Assembly (NCBI RefSeq): GCF_034627025.1
Contig: NZ_CP141048.1
Coordinates: forward strand, 1,190,001 to 1,254,000
Direction: 5' to 3'
DNA length: 64,000 bases
DNA from: Microvirga lotononidis
Lineage (GTDB): Bacteria > Pseudomonadota > Alphaproteobacteria > Rhizobiales > Beijerinckiaceae
Shown here in pieces: positions 10,716 through 19,583 of the stretch (its first letter is position 1; the number at the start of each line of letters is the position of its first letter). The position numbers and the translations under genes were made by a program. Below the pieces are notes generated by a model, which saw only the letters and a program-made list of their open reading frames with translations, was not told the origin of the DNA and made no database searches.

Positions 10716-11255
10716 ATGCCATTCCGCCTGTTGCGTTCCAGCCTGTTCATCCTGATCTTCGGCCTGACTGTTGCGAGCTGCGGCTACATCCCCCGTCAGG
10801 TCGCGGGACTTCCCTCGGGGCCGCCCTGGGATGCCTTACCCTTGCGGAAGTGGCTTGCCGAGGACCGGGCCGAGCCCATTGCGCTGGCCTTCTGCGCCCC
10901 GCCCGAATGCAGCCCGGGCCTTGCCGTGAGCGTCATTCGCCTGACCGGCAAGGACGCGGACATCACGGACGCCGTCCTGAGAGACCCGGAACGGCTGGCC
11001 CGGGCGCTGCGCTCGCCCGTGGGCCGGGAGAAGCCTGTCAAAACCCGGATCAGCGTCGAGCGCCTCGTGGATTCGCCTTATCCCGGCTTCGCCATAGAGC
11101 TCGCCCCGTCTGACGGCGGCAAGCGGCCGGCCTATGGAGCAGCCCTCGGGCGACGGTCCGGAAACGACCTGGAGGTCGTCCTGGTGATCGGCGAAGCCCC
11201 CGATGCCGTGCGTGAACGGGCCAGGGAAGTCGCTGCCCGTGAATTGGGCTCGTAG
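10716..11255 (+). CDS. Putative lipoprotein of unknown function
   Basis: The 179-residue protein has a short charged N-terminus, a hydrophobic stretch and the lipobox VASC at about residues 19-22, so it should be lipid-anchored after signal peptidase II cleavage. The mature part is mixed alpha/beta in character, with two further cysteines (FCAPPEC, about residues 59-64) that could form a disulphide. No known domain is recognised. It lies between the repeat region and purS on the same strand. The exported location is better supported than any role. Confidence 0.7.
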   Translation: MPFRLLRSSLFILIFGLTVASCGYIPRQVAGLPSGPPWDALPLRKWLAEDRAEPIALAFCAPPECSPGLAVSVIRLTGKDADITDAVLRDPERLARALRSPVGREKPVKTRISVERLVDSPYPGFAIELAPSDGGKRPAYGAALGRRSGNDLEVVLVIGEAPDAVRERAREVAARELGS

Positions 11256-11391
11256 AGTTAGGCTCATCGAGCCTGCCGCACGATCTTTCGGTGAACCGGC
11301 ATCCACTTCACCGGATCGTGCTTCAAGCCCGTTGTCTCTTGCGGCTAAATTCTTTATGGCCTTGGCCAAATCTCAACAGCCCGAGGCCCCC

Positions 11392-11631
11392 ATGAAAGCG
11401 CGTGTCACCGTGACCCTCAAGAACGGCGTTCTTGATCCCCAAGGGAAGGCCATCGAAGGCGCCCTCAAGTCCCTCGGGGTCGAGGGTATCGACGGGGTCC
11501 GCCAGGGCAAGGTCTTCGACATCGAGCTCGGAACCACGGACAAGGCCAAGGCCGAAGCCGCCCTCAAGGCGGCCTGCGAGAAGCTGCTCGCCAACACGGT
11601 CATCGAGAACTATCGCGTCGAACTGACCTGA
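11392..11631 (+). CDS. purS: Phosphoribosylformylglycinamidine synthase subunit PurS
   Basis: The 79-residue small subunit bridges PurL and PurQ in the three-part FGAM synthase. The full family pattern is visible: KARVTVTLKNGVLDPQGKAI at the start, SLGVEGIDGVRQGKVFDIEL in the middle, and NTVIENYRVEL at the end. The start at 11392 agrees with family length; upstream codons in frame lack homology. It is followed by a repeat and then purQ. Confidence 0.95.
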   Translation: MKARVTVTLKNGVLDPQGKAIEGALKSLGVEGIDGVRQGKVFDIELGTTDKAKAEAALKAACEKLLANTVIENYRVELT

Positions 11632-11634
11632 TTG

Positions 11635-11716
11635 TCATGCCCGGACCCTGTCCGGGCATCCACGTTTTTGTCGCGCCGTCAGGCGTGGATGGCCGGGACG
11701 AGCCCGGCCATGACGA
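11635..11716. repeat. Palindromic repeat between purS and purQ
   Basis: Two nested hairpins are present: CATGCCCGGA...TCCGGGCATCCACG, then CGTGGATGGCCGGG...CCCGGCCATG. The outer CATGcCCGG and CCGGcCATG ends and the CCACG/CGTGG parts also pair with each other. This is a typical Rhizobiales intergenic palindrome lying inside the pur operon. It ends about 16 bases before purQ, with the purQ ribosome site AGAAGGATG just beyond. Confidence 0.75.
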
Positions 11717-11731
11717 GAGAAGGATGAACTG

Positions 11732-12430
11732 ATGAAATCTGCCGTCATCGTCTTCCCCGGCTCCAATCGCGAAGGCGACGTGCTGCGGGCGCTCAAATCG
11801 GCCGGATCCCAGGTGGAGAAGGTCTGGCACGCCGAGACCGAGCTGCCGAAGGGCACGGATCTCGTGGTCCTGCCGGGCGGCTTCTCCTATGGTGACTACC
11901 TGCGCTGCGGCGCCATTGCCGGCCGCGCCACCGTGATGGATGCGGTCCGCGCCCATGCGGCCCGGGGCGGCCTCGTGCTCGGCATCTGCAACGGGTTCCA
12001 GATCCTGTGCGAATCCGGGCTTCTCCCCGGCATCCTGATGCGCAACGCCAACCTGAAATTCATCTGCCACCGGCAGTTCCTACGCGTCGAACGCAACGAC
12101 ACCGCCTTCACCCGGGCCTATGCCAAGGGCCAAGCCATCGACGTCTGCGTGGCGCATGGCGAGGGGAACTACACGGCCGACGCGGAGACCCTGAAGCGCC
12201 TCGAAGGCGAGGGCCTGGTGGCCTTCCGCTATTCCGACGCGCAGGGCCACATCACGGCCGATTCCAACCGCAACGGCTCCATGAACGCGATCGCGGGCAT
12301 CTATTCCGACAAGCTCAACGTGCTCGGCATGATGCCCCATCCGGAAAACCTGATCGAGGACCTCGTGGGCGGCACCGACGGGCGCGGCCTGTTCGAGAGC
12401 CTCGTGTCGAGCTTTCCGAAAGCGGCCTGA
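11732..12430 (+). CDS. purQ: Phosphoribosylformylglycinamidine synthase subunit PurQ (glutaminase)
   Basis: The 232-residue class I glutamine amidotransferase supplies ammonia to PurL. The N-terminus is [12 protein letters not shown], the oxyanion region is [18 protein letters not shown], and the nucleophile is Cys86 in LGICNGFQ. The catalytic His/Glu pair is in MMPHPEN near residue 200. It carries its own ribosome site (GAAGGATGAACTG before the ATG). It is encoded with purS and purL as expected for the three-subunit enzyme. Confidence 0.96.
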   Translation: MKSAVIVFPGSNREGDVLRALKSAGSQVEKVWHAETELPKGTDLVVLPGGFSYGDYLRCGAIAGRATVMDAVRAHAARGGLVLGICNGFQILCESGLLPGILMRNANLKFICHRQFLRVERNDTAFTRAYAKGQAIDVCVAHGEGNYTADAETLKRLEGEGLVAFRYSDAQGHITADSNRNGSMNAIAGIYSDKLNVLGMMPHPENLIEDLVGGTDGRGLFESLVSSFPKAA

Positions 12431-12532
12431 TCCCAGAAGCGGGGACGAGACGCCCCCGCTAGATCTCATCCTGAGGACATCCGATTGTCCTTCCCCCTCC
12501 CGACCGGGAGAGGGTAACCTTGCGAGACCCCG

Positions 12533-14743
12533 ATGATCCGCAACGACGTCGCCATCACCCCGGAGCTGGTCAAGGAGCACGGGCTGAAGCCCGATGAATA
12601 CGAGCGCTTCGTGAACCTGATCGGCCGCGAGCCGACCATCACCGAGCTCGGCATCGTCTCGGCCATGTGGAACGAGCACTGCTCGTACAAGTCCTCGCGC
12701 ATCCACCTGCGCGGCCTGCCGACCAAGGCCCCGTGGGTCATCCAGGGTCCGGGCGAGAACGCGGGCGTGATCGATATCGGCGACGGGCTCGCCTGCATCT
12801 TCAAGATGGAAAGCCACAACCACCCGTCCTTCATCGAACCCTACCAGGGCGCGGCGACGGGCGTGGGCGGCATCCTGCGCGACGTGTTCACCATGGGAGC
12901 GCGGCCCATCGCGTCCCTGAACCTCCTGCGCTTCGGCGAGCCGGATCACCCCAAGACCCCTCACCTCGTCTCGGGCGTGGTGGCGGGCATCGGCGGCTAC
13001 GGCAATTCCTTCGGCGTGCCGACGGTCGGCGGCAGCGTCGGGTTCGACAAGCGCTACAACGGCAATATCCTGGTCAACGCCATGGCGGTGGGCCTCGCCC
13101 GCACCGACGAGATCTTCTACGCGAAGGCCACCGGCGTCGGGAACCCGATCGTCTACCTCGGCTCCAAGACCGGCCGCGACGGCATCCACGGCGCCACCAT
13201 GGCGTCGGCCGAGTTCGACGATGCGTCCGAGGAGAAGCGTCCGACCGTACAGGTGGGCGACCCCTTCGCCGAGAAGCTCCTGCTCGAAGCCTGCCTCGAA
13301 CTGATGAAGTCCGGCGCCGTGATCGCCATCCAGGACATGGGCGCGGCCGGCCTCACCAGCTCGGCGGTCGAGATGGGCGCGAAGGGCAACCTCGGCATCG
13401 AGCTCGATCTCGACAAGGTGCCCTGCCGCGAGGAGGGCATGACCGCCTACGAGATGATGCTGTCCGAGAGCCAGGAGCGCATGCTCATGGTGCTCAAGCC
13501 CGGCATGGAGAAGGAGGCCGAGGCCATCTTCCACAAATGGGGCCTGGACTTCGCCGTCATCGGCAAGACCACCGATACGCTCCGTTTCGTCATCAAGCAC
13601 CAGGGCGAAGTGAAGGCGGATCTCCCGATCAAGGAGCTGGGCGACGAGGCACCGCTCTATGACCGTCCCTGGGTCGAGAGCCCCAAGCAGCCGGTCATCG
13701 CGCCGGACAGCGTGAAGGCCCCGATGTCCGAGGCCGAGGCGCTCCTGAAACTCGTCGGCTCGCCGGACCAGAGCTCCAAGCGCTGGGTCTGGGAGCAATA
13801 CGACCATCTGATCCTCGGCAACACGGTCCAGACGCCCGGCGGCGATGCCGCCATCGTGCGCGTCGAGGACGGCCCCAAGGGTCTGGCGCTCACCACCGAC
13901 GTGACGCCGCGTTACTGCGAGGCCGATCCCTTCGAAGGCGGCAAGCAGGCGGTGGCGGAAGCCTGGCGCAACATCACGGCCGTGGGCGGCCTGCCGCTCG
14001 CCATCACCGACAACCTCAACTTCGCCAGCCCCGAACGGCCTGAATCCATGGGCCAGTTCGTAGGCTGCGTCCGGGGCATCGGCGAGGCCTGCAAGGCGCT
14101 CGACTTCCCCGTCGTGTCCGGCAACGTGTCGCTCTACAACGAGACCAACGGCCAGGGCATCCTGCCCACCCCGGCCATCGGCGGCGTCGGCCTCCTGGAC
14201 GACGTGACGGTCAACGCCTCCATCGCCTTCAGGCAGGAGGGCGAGGCCGTCATCCTCATCGGCGCGACGCAAGGCTGGCTCGGCCAGTCGATCTACCTCC
14301 GCGACGTCTGCGGCCGCGAGGAAGGCGCTCCGCCGCCGGTGGATCTCGCGAGCGAGAAGCGCAACGGCGATTTCGTGCGCCAGCTCATCCGCTCCGGCCA
14401 GGTCAAGACCGTCCATGACGTCTCGGACGGCGGCATCGCGCTCGCGCTCGCCGAAATGGCGATGGCCGGCCAGGTGGGCGCCGAGATCACGGCTGTTCCC
14501 GAGGGCTTAGCCCTCCATGCCTTCCTCTTCGGCGAGGATCAGGCCCGCTACCTCATCGCCGTCGACGAGGATGCGGCCGCCGACATCCTCTACGCGGCCG
14601 GCGCCGTCGGCATTCCGGCCGTGACCCTGGGCGTCACCGGGGGCGATGCGTTGATTCTGCCCGGCCAGCAGGCCATATCCGTGAAGCAATTGAAGGCAGC
14701 GCACGAAGCCTGGCTGCCGGAATACATGACCGGCAAGTCATAA
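12533..14743 (+). CDS. purL: Phosphoribosylformylglycinamidine synthase subunit PurL
   Basis: The 736-residue ATP-dependent synthetase subunit converts FGAR to FGAM. The length matches the short PurL that works with separate PurS and PurQ. Conserved blocks include [39 protein letters not shown] near residues 90-115, and [13 protein letters not shown] near residue 275. A second AIRS-like half follows ([40 protein letters not shown]). It is followed 12 bases later by bolA. Confidence 0.97.
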   Translation: MIRNDVAITPELVKEHGLKPDEYERFVNLIGREPTITELGIVSAMWNEHCSYKSSRIHLRGLPTKAPWVIQGPGENAGVIDIGDGLACIFKMESHNHPSFIEPYQGAATGVGGILRDVFTMGARPIASLNLLRFGEPDHPKTPHLVSGVVAGIGGYGNSFGVPTVGGSVGFDKRYNGNILVNAMAVGLARTDEIFYAKATGVGNPIVYLGSKTGRDGIHGATMASAEFDDASEEKRPTVQVGDPFAEKLLLEACLELMKSGAVIAIQDMGAAGLTSSAVEMGAKGNLGIELDLDKVPCREEGMTAYEMMLSESQERMLMVLKPGMEKEAEAIFHKWGLDFAVIGKTTDTLRFVIKHQGEVKADLPIKELGDEAPLYDRPWVESPKQPVIAPDSVKAPMSEAEALLKLVGSPDQSSKRWVWEQYDHLILGNTVQTPGGDAAIVRVEDGPKGLALTTDVTPRYCEADPFEGGKQAVAEAWRNITAVGGLPLAITDNLNFASPERPESMGQFVGCVRGIGEACKALDFPVVSGNVSLYNETNGQGILPTPAIGGVGLLDDVTVNASIAFRQEGEAVILIGATQGWLGQSIYLRDVCGREEGAPPPVDLASEKRNGDFVRQLIRSGQVKTVHDVSDGGIALALAEMAMAGQVGAEITAVPEGLALHAFLFGEDQARYLIAVDEDAAADILYAAGAVGIPAVTLGVTGGDALILPGQQAISVKQLKAAHEAWLPEYMTGKS

Positions 14744-14755
14744 GGAGTTTGATTC

Positions 14756-14992
14756 ATGCCGATGGATTCCCGTGAAATCGAAAGCATGATCAAGGCCGCG
14801 CTGCCCGACGCGGTGGTCGAGATCAAGGACCTGGCCGGCGACGGCGATCACTATGCCGCCACCGTCACCTCCTCGGCCTTCAAGGGGAAGTCGCGGGTCC
14901 AGCAGCACCAGATGGTCTATGCAGCGCTGCAAGGACGCATGGGTGGCGTGCTTCATGCCCTTGCATTGACGACCGTGGCACCCGACAATTGA
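14756..14992 (+). CDS. BolA family protein
   Basis: The 78-residue protein has the short BolA fold with the conserved VEIKDLAGDGDHYAATVTSSAFKGKS region and the QHQMVYAALQGRMGG helix. BolA proteins pair with CGFS glutaredoxins in iron-sulfur cluster handling, and the next gene is exactly such a glutaredoxin, 44 bases on. The conserved-looking histidine in QQHQMVY fits a cluster-ligand role. It is likely co-transcribed with purL and grxD. Confidence 0.93.
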   Translation: MPMDSREIESMIKAALPDAVVEIKDLAGDGDHYAATVTSSAFKGKSRVQQHQMVYAALQGRMGGVLHALALTTVAPDN

Positions 14993-15036
14993 GACGTGAA
15001 CCCGGCGCCTTGACCGCTGAGGAACAGGAGAGATTC

Positions 15037-15372
15037 ATGGCTGACGCCAACCAGATCATCGACAACGAAGTGAAGTCCAACGACGTCGTGCTGTTCATGA
15101 AGGGCACGCCGCAATTCCCCATGTGCGGGTTCTCGGGCCAGGTGGTCCAGATTCTCAACTACCTCGGCGTGCCCTACAAGGGCGTCAACGTCCTCGAGGA
15201 CGAGACCATCCGCCAGGGCATCAAGGATTACTCCAACTGGCCGACCATTCCCCAGCTCTACGTGAAGGGCGAGTTCGTCGGCGGCTGCGACATCACCCGC
15301 GAGATGTTCCAGGCCGGCGAGCTGCAGCAGCTCTTCGCCGACAAGGGCATCCAGGTCCAGCAGAGCGCCTGA
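15037..15372 (+). CDS. grxD: Monothiol glutaredoxin (CGFS type)
   Basis: The 111-residue Grx4-type protein binds and transfers [2Fe-2S] clusters together with BolA. The active-site motif is MCGFSGQ near residue 30, preceded by VLFMKGTPQFP. The glutathione-contact blocks NWPTIPQLYVKGEFVGGCDI are near residues 70-90. The ATG at 15037 follows AGGAG at 15026-15030; earlier in-frame codons have no homology. A terminator follows, closing the purS-to-grxD string. Confidence 0.96.
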   Translation: MADANQIIDNEVKSNDVVLFMKGTPQFPMCGFSGQVVQILNYLGVPYKGVNVLEDETIRQGIKDYSNWPTIPQLYVKGEFVGGCDITREMFQAGELQQLFADKGIQVQQSA

Positions 15373-15395
15373 GGACGGTTGTTCCGACGGAATCG

Positions 15396-15423
15396 AGGCG
15401 GGGCATGGCCCCGCCTTTCTTAT
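15396..15423 (+). terminator. Rho-independent terminator after grxD
   Basis: An 8-bp GC-only stem (GGCGGGGC / GCCCCGCC) with a 3-base loop is followed by TTTCTTATTT. It lies 24 bases after the grxD stop. Confidence 0.85.
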
Positions 15424-15561
15424 TTCGGCCCCTCGTCACAAGGGGCGTCTTATGTCGCATTCCTTAAACGGCTCAGTTTTCGGCACAATGGTTTGTGCTG
15501 AACGCAACAGAAGAGCCGCTCGACACAGAATAAAAAGGAGCGGCGAAAAGGGGCTTTGTCC

Positions 15562-15879
15562 ATGTTCGAACCCGAGACGAATGTCGTCGCCTTCAAGCCG
15601 CGCAAACCCGTGGCTCATCACCCCAGGAGCCTGATGGAGCGGATCTACGCCGCAGGCTCGCTCTCCATCCGGGCGGATGACCGGGCCACGAAGGCCGCGG
15701 CCGTCATGCTCCAGGCCCTCGACTTCCTGGTGATCGAGGAGATTCTGGCGGACGGCATCCCGCGCCGTCTTCAGCGCGGCGAGGCCCGCAAGGCCATGGA
15801 CCGCCCCTGGCGGCTCTCGAAACCGGCTTTTTCCGGCGAGATCGGCGTTCCCGACGGCGGCGGGGCATTTCCGGCCTGA
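15562..15879 (+). CDS. Small hypothetical protein
   Basis: The 105-residue protein reads MFEPETNVVAFKPRKP at the start, then a helical segment (SIRADDRATKAAAVMLQALDFLVIEEIL), a basic patch and a Gly-rich end. No domain is recognised and there is no signal peptide. The ATG at 15562 sits about 9 bases after AAAAGGGG; a TTG two codons earlier is less likely. Codon use is like its neighbours, which supports a real gene. Confidence 0.55.
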   Translation: MFEPETNVVAFKPRKPVAHHPRSLMERIYAAGSLSIRADDRATKAAAVMLQALDFLVIEEILADGIPRRLQRGEARKAMDRPWRLSKPAFSGEIGVPDGGGAFPA

Positions 15880-16073
15880 CCCCGGCGCATCGTGCGGATC
15901 CCGAGAGTGCAGGTCCATTGGCGGGTCCCGTGTTCCGGACAGGCCGGGTTGGCCGCTCCTCTGGCCAATGGTACCCTGGGCGGCCGGCCTCCGAATGGCG
16001 GGATGGGCGGCATGCGGCGACAGGATCACCCGCCTTGTGAGGTGATCTTTCGGCGACGTTGAAGGGCTCACCC

Positions 16074-16811
16074 ATGGCGCCCGTCCAGTCCAGGATCTGC
16101 AAGGGGTGCTGGCAGCAGCTGCGCATCCCCGTGCCTCTCAGGGGGCCGGCTTCCGTGCCCTTTCGCATCTTCGGCATTCGCCCGAGCCGGATGAATCCGA
16201 ATACCTGCACGGTCTGCGAGCTCATGTTCACGCGGATCATGAAGGCCCGCAAAATTCCCGTCGATGTCTCGGTCCTTTTCGCGGACCTCAGGGGCTATAC
16301 GGCCCTGTCGCAGTCCCTGCCGCCCGACGCGGTCTCATCCCTGCTCGACGCCTTCTACGACGAATGCGCGGAAGCGATCTGGGACTATGACGGCCTGCTC
16401 AACAAGACCATCGGCGATGCCATCATGGCCCTCTTCAACTTTCCGATCCAACAGCCGAACCATGCGGAGCAGGCGGTTCGGGCCGGGCGAGAAATCCTGC
16501 GGCGCTGCGAGATCCGCCGCAGGACCCTGCTCTCCGAACATGCCGCCCTTGGCGATACGGATCTCGGGGTCGGAATCGGCATCGATTCCGGCATGGCGAG
16601 CTTCGGGGAATTCGGCCGGTCGCATCGCGACCTGACCGCGATCGGCCCCGTGGTCAACACGGCCGCCCGCGCCCAGGCGGAGGCCGCGACCGGGGAAATC
16701 CTGGTGACCCGGGCCGTCTACGACAGGGCCGGGCGCGACATCGTCCAAGGGGAAGGCCGGGACTATCACTTGAAAGGCATCGAGGGCCCCGTCCGGCTAT
16801 ACGCGGCCTGA
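16074..16811 (+). CDS. Class III adenylate/guanylate cyclase with N-terminal zinc-finger-like cysteines
   Basis: The 245-residue protein begins with two CxxC pairs (CKGC and CTVC, about 35 residues apart) that could bind zinc, then a class III nucleotidyl cyclase domain. Metal-binding aspartates are in VLFADLRGYTAL and NKTIGDAIMALF, and GIGIDSGMASFGEFG and AIGPVVNTAARAQ match the catalytic half. It is probably cytosolic, producing cAMP or possibly cGMP. ATG 16074 is preferred over an in-frame TTG at 16059. It converges with tlpA, whose stop is 3 bases beyond. Confidence 0.85.
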   Translation: MAPVQSRICKGCWQQLRIPVPLRGPASVPFRIFGIRPSRMNPNTCTVCELMFTRIMKARKIPVDVSVLFADLRGYTALSQSLPPDAVSSLLDAFYDECAEAIWDYDGLLNKTIGDAIMALFNFPIQQPNHAEQAVRAGREILRRCEIRRRTLLSEHAALGDTDLGVGIGIDSGMASFGEFGRSHRDLTAIGPVVNTAARAQAEAATGEILVTRAVYDRAGRDIVQGEGRDYHLKGIEGPVRLYAA

Positions 16812-16814
16812 CGC

Positions 16815-17465
16815 TCACGGACGGTTCAGGGCTGCCTTCATGAACGCGAGGGCATCGGACGAGGCCCATTCGGCCGGCCCCTTGAGCAGGGCGATCTCGC
16901 AACCGGAGGCATCGACCACGAAGGTGGTCGGCAGGCCGACCACATGGCCGGATTTCTGCAGCACCTGCAGCAGCTTGCCTTCCGGATCCGCGTGATAGGC
17001 CAGGTTCCGGATGCCGTTCTCCTGCAGCCAGGCCTTCGGCTTCTCGCGGTTGCGGGTGTCGACGTTGATGGCGACGACCTGGAAATCGGGACCACCCAGC
17101 TCCGTCTGAAGCTTGTCCAAGGCGGGCATTTCCTGGCGGCACGGCACGCACCAGGTCGCCCAGAGATTGACCAGGATCGTCTTGCCCTTGAAATCCGACA
17201 GGCTCATCGGCTGCCCCTCGGGGCCGTTGAAGGCGATGACGGGCGGCGGCTTCGGCGCATGGCTCACGCCGACCGCGGCCACCTCGCCCTTGGCGAGCGG
17301 CTTCAGGCGCTCGGCCGTCGGCTGCGACGCACGGCATTCGGCAACGCCGGCCGCCATGGGATCACGGGGTGCAAGGCCGTACCAGGCCGCGCCCGCGCCT
17401 CCGACGACCGCGAGGGCGCCGAGGCCGAGAAGCCAGCTTTTCCGGGAATTCACTGCATTCGACAT
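16815..17465 (-). CDS. tlpA: TlpA family thiol:disulfide interchange protein
   Basis: The 216-residue membrane-anchored periplasmic thioredoxin keeps cytochrome oxidase maturation cysteines reduced. An N-terminal anchor (WLLGLGALAVVGGAGAAWYG) precedes a thioredoxin fold with the active site WATWCVPCRQEM near residue 95 and a cis-proline in GLPTTFVVDASG. Two extra cysteines (VAECRAS and ASGCEIALL) are like those in TlpA proteins of rhizobia. The start at 17465 gives a normal-length anchor; an upstream in-frame extension lacks export features. Confidence 0.92.
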   Translation of the reverse strand: MSNAVNSRKSWLLGLGALAVVGGAGAAWYGLAPRDPMAAGVAECRASQPTAERLKPLAKGEVAAVGVSHAPKPPPVIAFNGPEGQPMSLSDFKGKTILVNLWATWCVPCRQEMPALDKLQTELGGPDFQVVAINVDTRNREKPKAWLQENGIRNLAYHADPEGKLLQVLQKSGHVVGLPTTFVVDASGCEIALLKGPAEWASSDALAFMKAALNRP

Positions 17466-17613
17466 GGCCCGTGATGTGGCGCTTTTTTGCGCAAGCCTCA
17501 AGCCCGAATGCGGAAGCGCGGCGCTTTCGCCCATCACGAAAGCGTTGAGCGCAGGGCCTGTTTTCGTCCACACCTAAAACCTCGGGCCAGAAGCGGACAC
17601 CCCTTTCGGGATT

Positions 17614-17650
17614 CATCCGATGCTCCTTCGTTTGGCCGACGCATCGGATG
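17614..17650. repeat. Inverted repeat, 10-bp perfect arms
   Basis: CATCCGATGC at 17614-17623 is the exact complement of GCATCGGATG at 17641-17650, giving a hairpin with a 17-base loop. The flanking sequence up to about 17710 (GAAAACCGGATCCACT and ACCATGCGCT) resembles other REP-like elements in this window. It lies between the divergent tlpA and lptM genes. Confidence 0.6.
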
Positions 17651-17767
17651 AGGCGGACCGGGAGGGCCGCGTCAGCGAAAACCGGATCCACTGTTCCGCA
17701 CCATGCGCTTGCCTCTCGCATCCTCAAACGCTTCCCGCTATGGTGCGGCCACGTTTCGGAGCTTGTA

Positions 17768-18016
17768 ATGTCGTCCAGCCTGACTTTTCCCCGCGCAGTT
17801 GTGGTTGCGGGCCTTCTCGTCCTCGGTCTGACCGCCTGCGGCCGCCGCGGCGCCCTCGAGCCGCCGCCGGATGCTTCCGCCCAGGCGGCGGAGACCCAGA
17901 CCCAGGTGCCGACGAGCGATGCCACCCTGCCCTCCCCGGTCGGCACGCCCCGCTCCAAGCCCAGCCGGGGCTACACGATTCCGAACAAGCCCTTTATCCT
18001 CGATCCGCTGCTTTAG
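17768..18016 (+). CDS. lptM: LPS translocon maturation chaperone-like lipoprotein
   Basis: The 82-residue lipoprotein has the lipobox LTAC (GLLVLGLTACGRRG) and a Pro-rich tail ending YTIPNKPFILDPLL. The short CGRRGALEPP start after the lipid cysteine is the mark of the YifL/LptM family, which in E. coli helps oxidation of LptD. It sits 8 bases before lysA, the classical lptM-lysA arrangement. The chaperone role is carried over from the family. Confidence 0.85.
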   Translation: MSSSLTFPRAVVVAGLLVLGLTACGRRGALEPPPDASAQAAETQTQVPTSDATLPSPVGTPRSKPSRGYTIPNKPFILDPLL

Positions 18017-18024
18017 GCTTTTCG

Positions 18025-19293
18025 ATGCACCACTTTGCCTATCGTGACGGCGTCCTCCATGCGGAGGGCGTCGATCTGCGCCGCCTCGCGGACGAGGTCG
18101 GAACGCCGTTCTATTGCTATTCCTCGGCCACCCTGGAGCGTCACTACAGGGTCTTTGCCGAGGCCTTCGCCGATACGGACGCCCTCGTCTGCTATGCCAT
18201 GAAGGCCAATTCGAACCAGGCTGTGCTCAGGACCCTCGGCCGCCTCGGCGCCGGCATGGACATCGTGTCCGAGGGCGAGCTGCGCCGGGCGCTGGCCGCC
18301 GGCGTTCCGGGCGAGCGGATCGTGTTCTCGGGCGTCGGCAAGACCCGGTCCGAGATGGCCTTCGCCCTCGACAGCGGCATCCTCTGCTTCAACGTGGAAT
18401 CGGAGCCGGAGCTCGAGGCCCTGTCCGAAGTCGCCCTCTCCAAGGGTACGCGCGCGCGCGTGTCGATCCGCATCAACCCGGACGTGGATGCCAAGACCCA
18501 CGCCAAGATCTCGACCGGCAAGTCCGAGAACAAGTTCGGCATCCCCATCGCGCGGGCCCGGGAGGTCTATGCGAGGGCGGCTGCGCTCAAGGGAATCGCG
18601 GTCACCGGGGTCGACATGCATATCGGCAGCCAGATCACGGATCTGGCCCCTTATGACAACGCGACCGCCCTGCTCGCCGAGCTGGCCCGGGACCTGATGG
18701 CCGACGGGCACAAGCTCCACCATATCGATCTCGGCGGCGGCCTCGGCATCCCCTATCGCGAGAACAACGAGCCCCCGCCGGATCCGCAGGCCTATGCGGC
18801 GATCATCAAGCGCCACACCAAGGATCTCGGTCTCAAGCTCGTCTTCGAGATGGGCCGACTGATCGCCGGCAATGCGGGCGTGCTCATCGCCCGGGTGATC
18901 TACGTCAAGCAGGGCGCCGACAAGCCCTTCGTGATCGTCGACGCCGCCATGAACGATCTCATCCGTCCGACGCTCTATGAGGCCCATCACGACATCAAGC
19001 CGGTCACCGAGGCCTCGCCCGACACGCCGCGCATCGTCGCCGACGTGGTCGGCCCCGTCTGCGAGACCGGCGATTACCTCGCCCTTTCGCGCGACATGCC
19101 CGAGGTCAAGGCCGGAGATCTCATCGCCATCATGACCGCCGGCGCCTATGGGGCGGTCCAGGCCAGCACCTACAACACCCGGCGCCTCGTGCCGGAGGTG
19201 CTCGTCCGCGGCGAAGAGCATGCCGTGGTGCGCCCGCGCCCGACCTACGAAGAGCTCATCGGACTCGACCGGGTTCCGGACTGGTTGGCCTGA
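18025..19293 (+). CDS. lysA: Diaminopimelate decarboxylase
   Basis: LysA makes lysine from meso-diaminopimelate, the last step of the pathway. The 422-residue PLP enzyme shows the Schiff-base lysine in CYAMKANSNQAV, the PLP-phosphate glycine loop HIDLGGGLGIPY, and the catalytic VCETGDYLA block near residue 345. The start at 18025 gives the family N-terminus MHHFAYRDGVLHAEGV. It is coupled to lptM upstream. Confidence 0.97.
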   Translation: MHHFAYRDGVLHAEGVDLRRLADEVGTPFYCYSSATLERHYRVFAEAFADTDALVCYAMKANSNQAVLRTLGRLGAGMDIVSEGELRRALAAGVPGERIVFSGVGKTRSEMAFALDSGILCFNVESEPELEALSEVALSKGTRARVSIRINPDVDAKTHAKISTGKSENKFGIPIARAREVYARAAALKGIAVTGVDMHIGSQITDLAPYDNATALLAELARDLMADGHKLHHIDLGGGLGIPYRENNEPPPDPQAYAAIIKRHTKDLGLKLVFEMGRLIAGNAGVLIARVIYVKQGADKPFVIVDAAMNDLIRPTLYEAHHDIKPVTEASPDTPRIVADVVGPVCETGDYLALSRDMPEVKAGDLIAIMTAGAYGAVQASTYNTRRLVPEVLVRGEEHAVVRPRPTYEELIGLDRVPDWLA

Positions 19294-19311
19294 CGCGCAG
19301 CTGCGCGGGTT

Positions 19312-19396
19312 CACCTCTCCCTATCCCAAGTCGGGGGTTCCCGACTTGGGCTCGCGGGAACGGATCTTGGGAACACCCGAGATCCGGGGAGAGGTG
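19312..19396. repeat. Compound inverted repeat after lysA
   Basis: The outer arms CACCTCTCCC (19312-19321) and GGGGAGAGGTG (19386-19396) pair. Inside them CCCAAGTCGGG and CCCGACTTGGG form a strong hairpin, and a further GATCTTGGG/CCCGAGATC pair follows. This is a multi-stem intergenic repeat, with no T-run to mark a terminator. Confidence 0.65.
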
Positions 19397-19583
19397 GGCC
19401 GCAGCGCCCTCGGGAACACCTGAGTTCCGCCTCGAACAATCTCCGGCCTGAAAGATTGAGATCTCCGACCGCTCACCTCTTGTTGAAGCTCCGCGCGCAA
19501 TTGACCGCTGGTCATCCGGGTCTCGCGTGCTAGCTTTTTGACGGGGGTTCACTGCACATTCCGTGCAGCGGGAGATGTTTGGC

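Noticed and set aside
12080..14416. A 778-codon open frame on the minus strand
   Set aside because: It lies wholly opposite purL, has biased composition (Asp/Gly/Leu/Arg/His rich) and no family-like sequence; it is an antisense shadow in GC-rich DNA.
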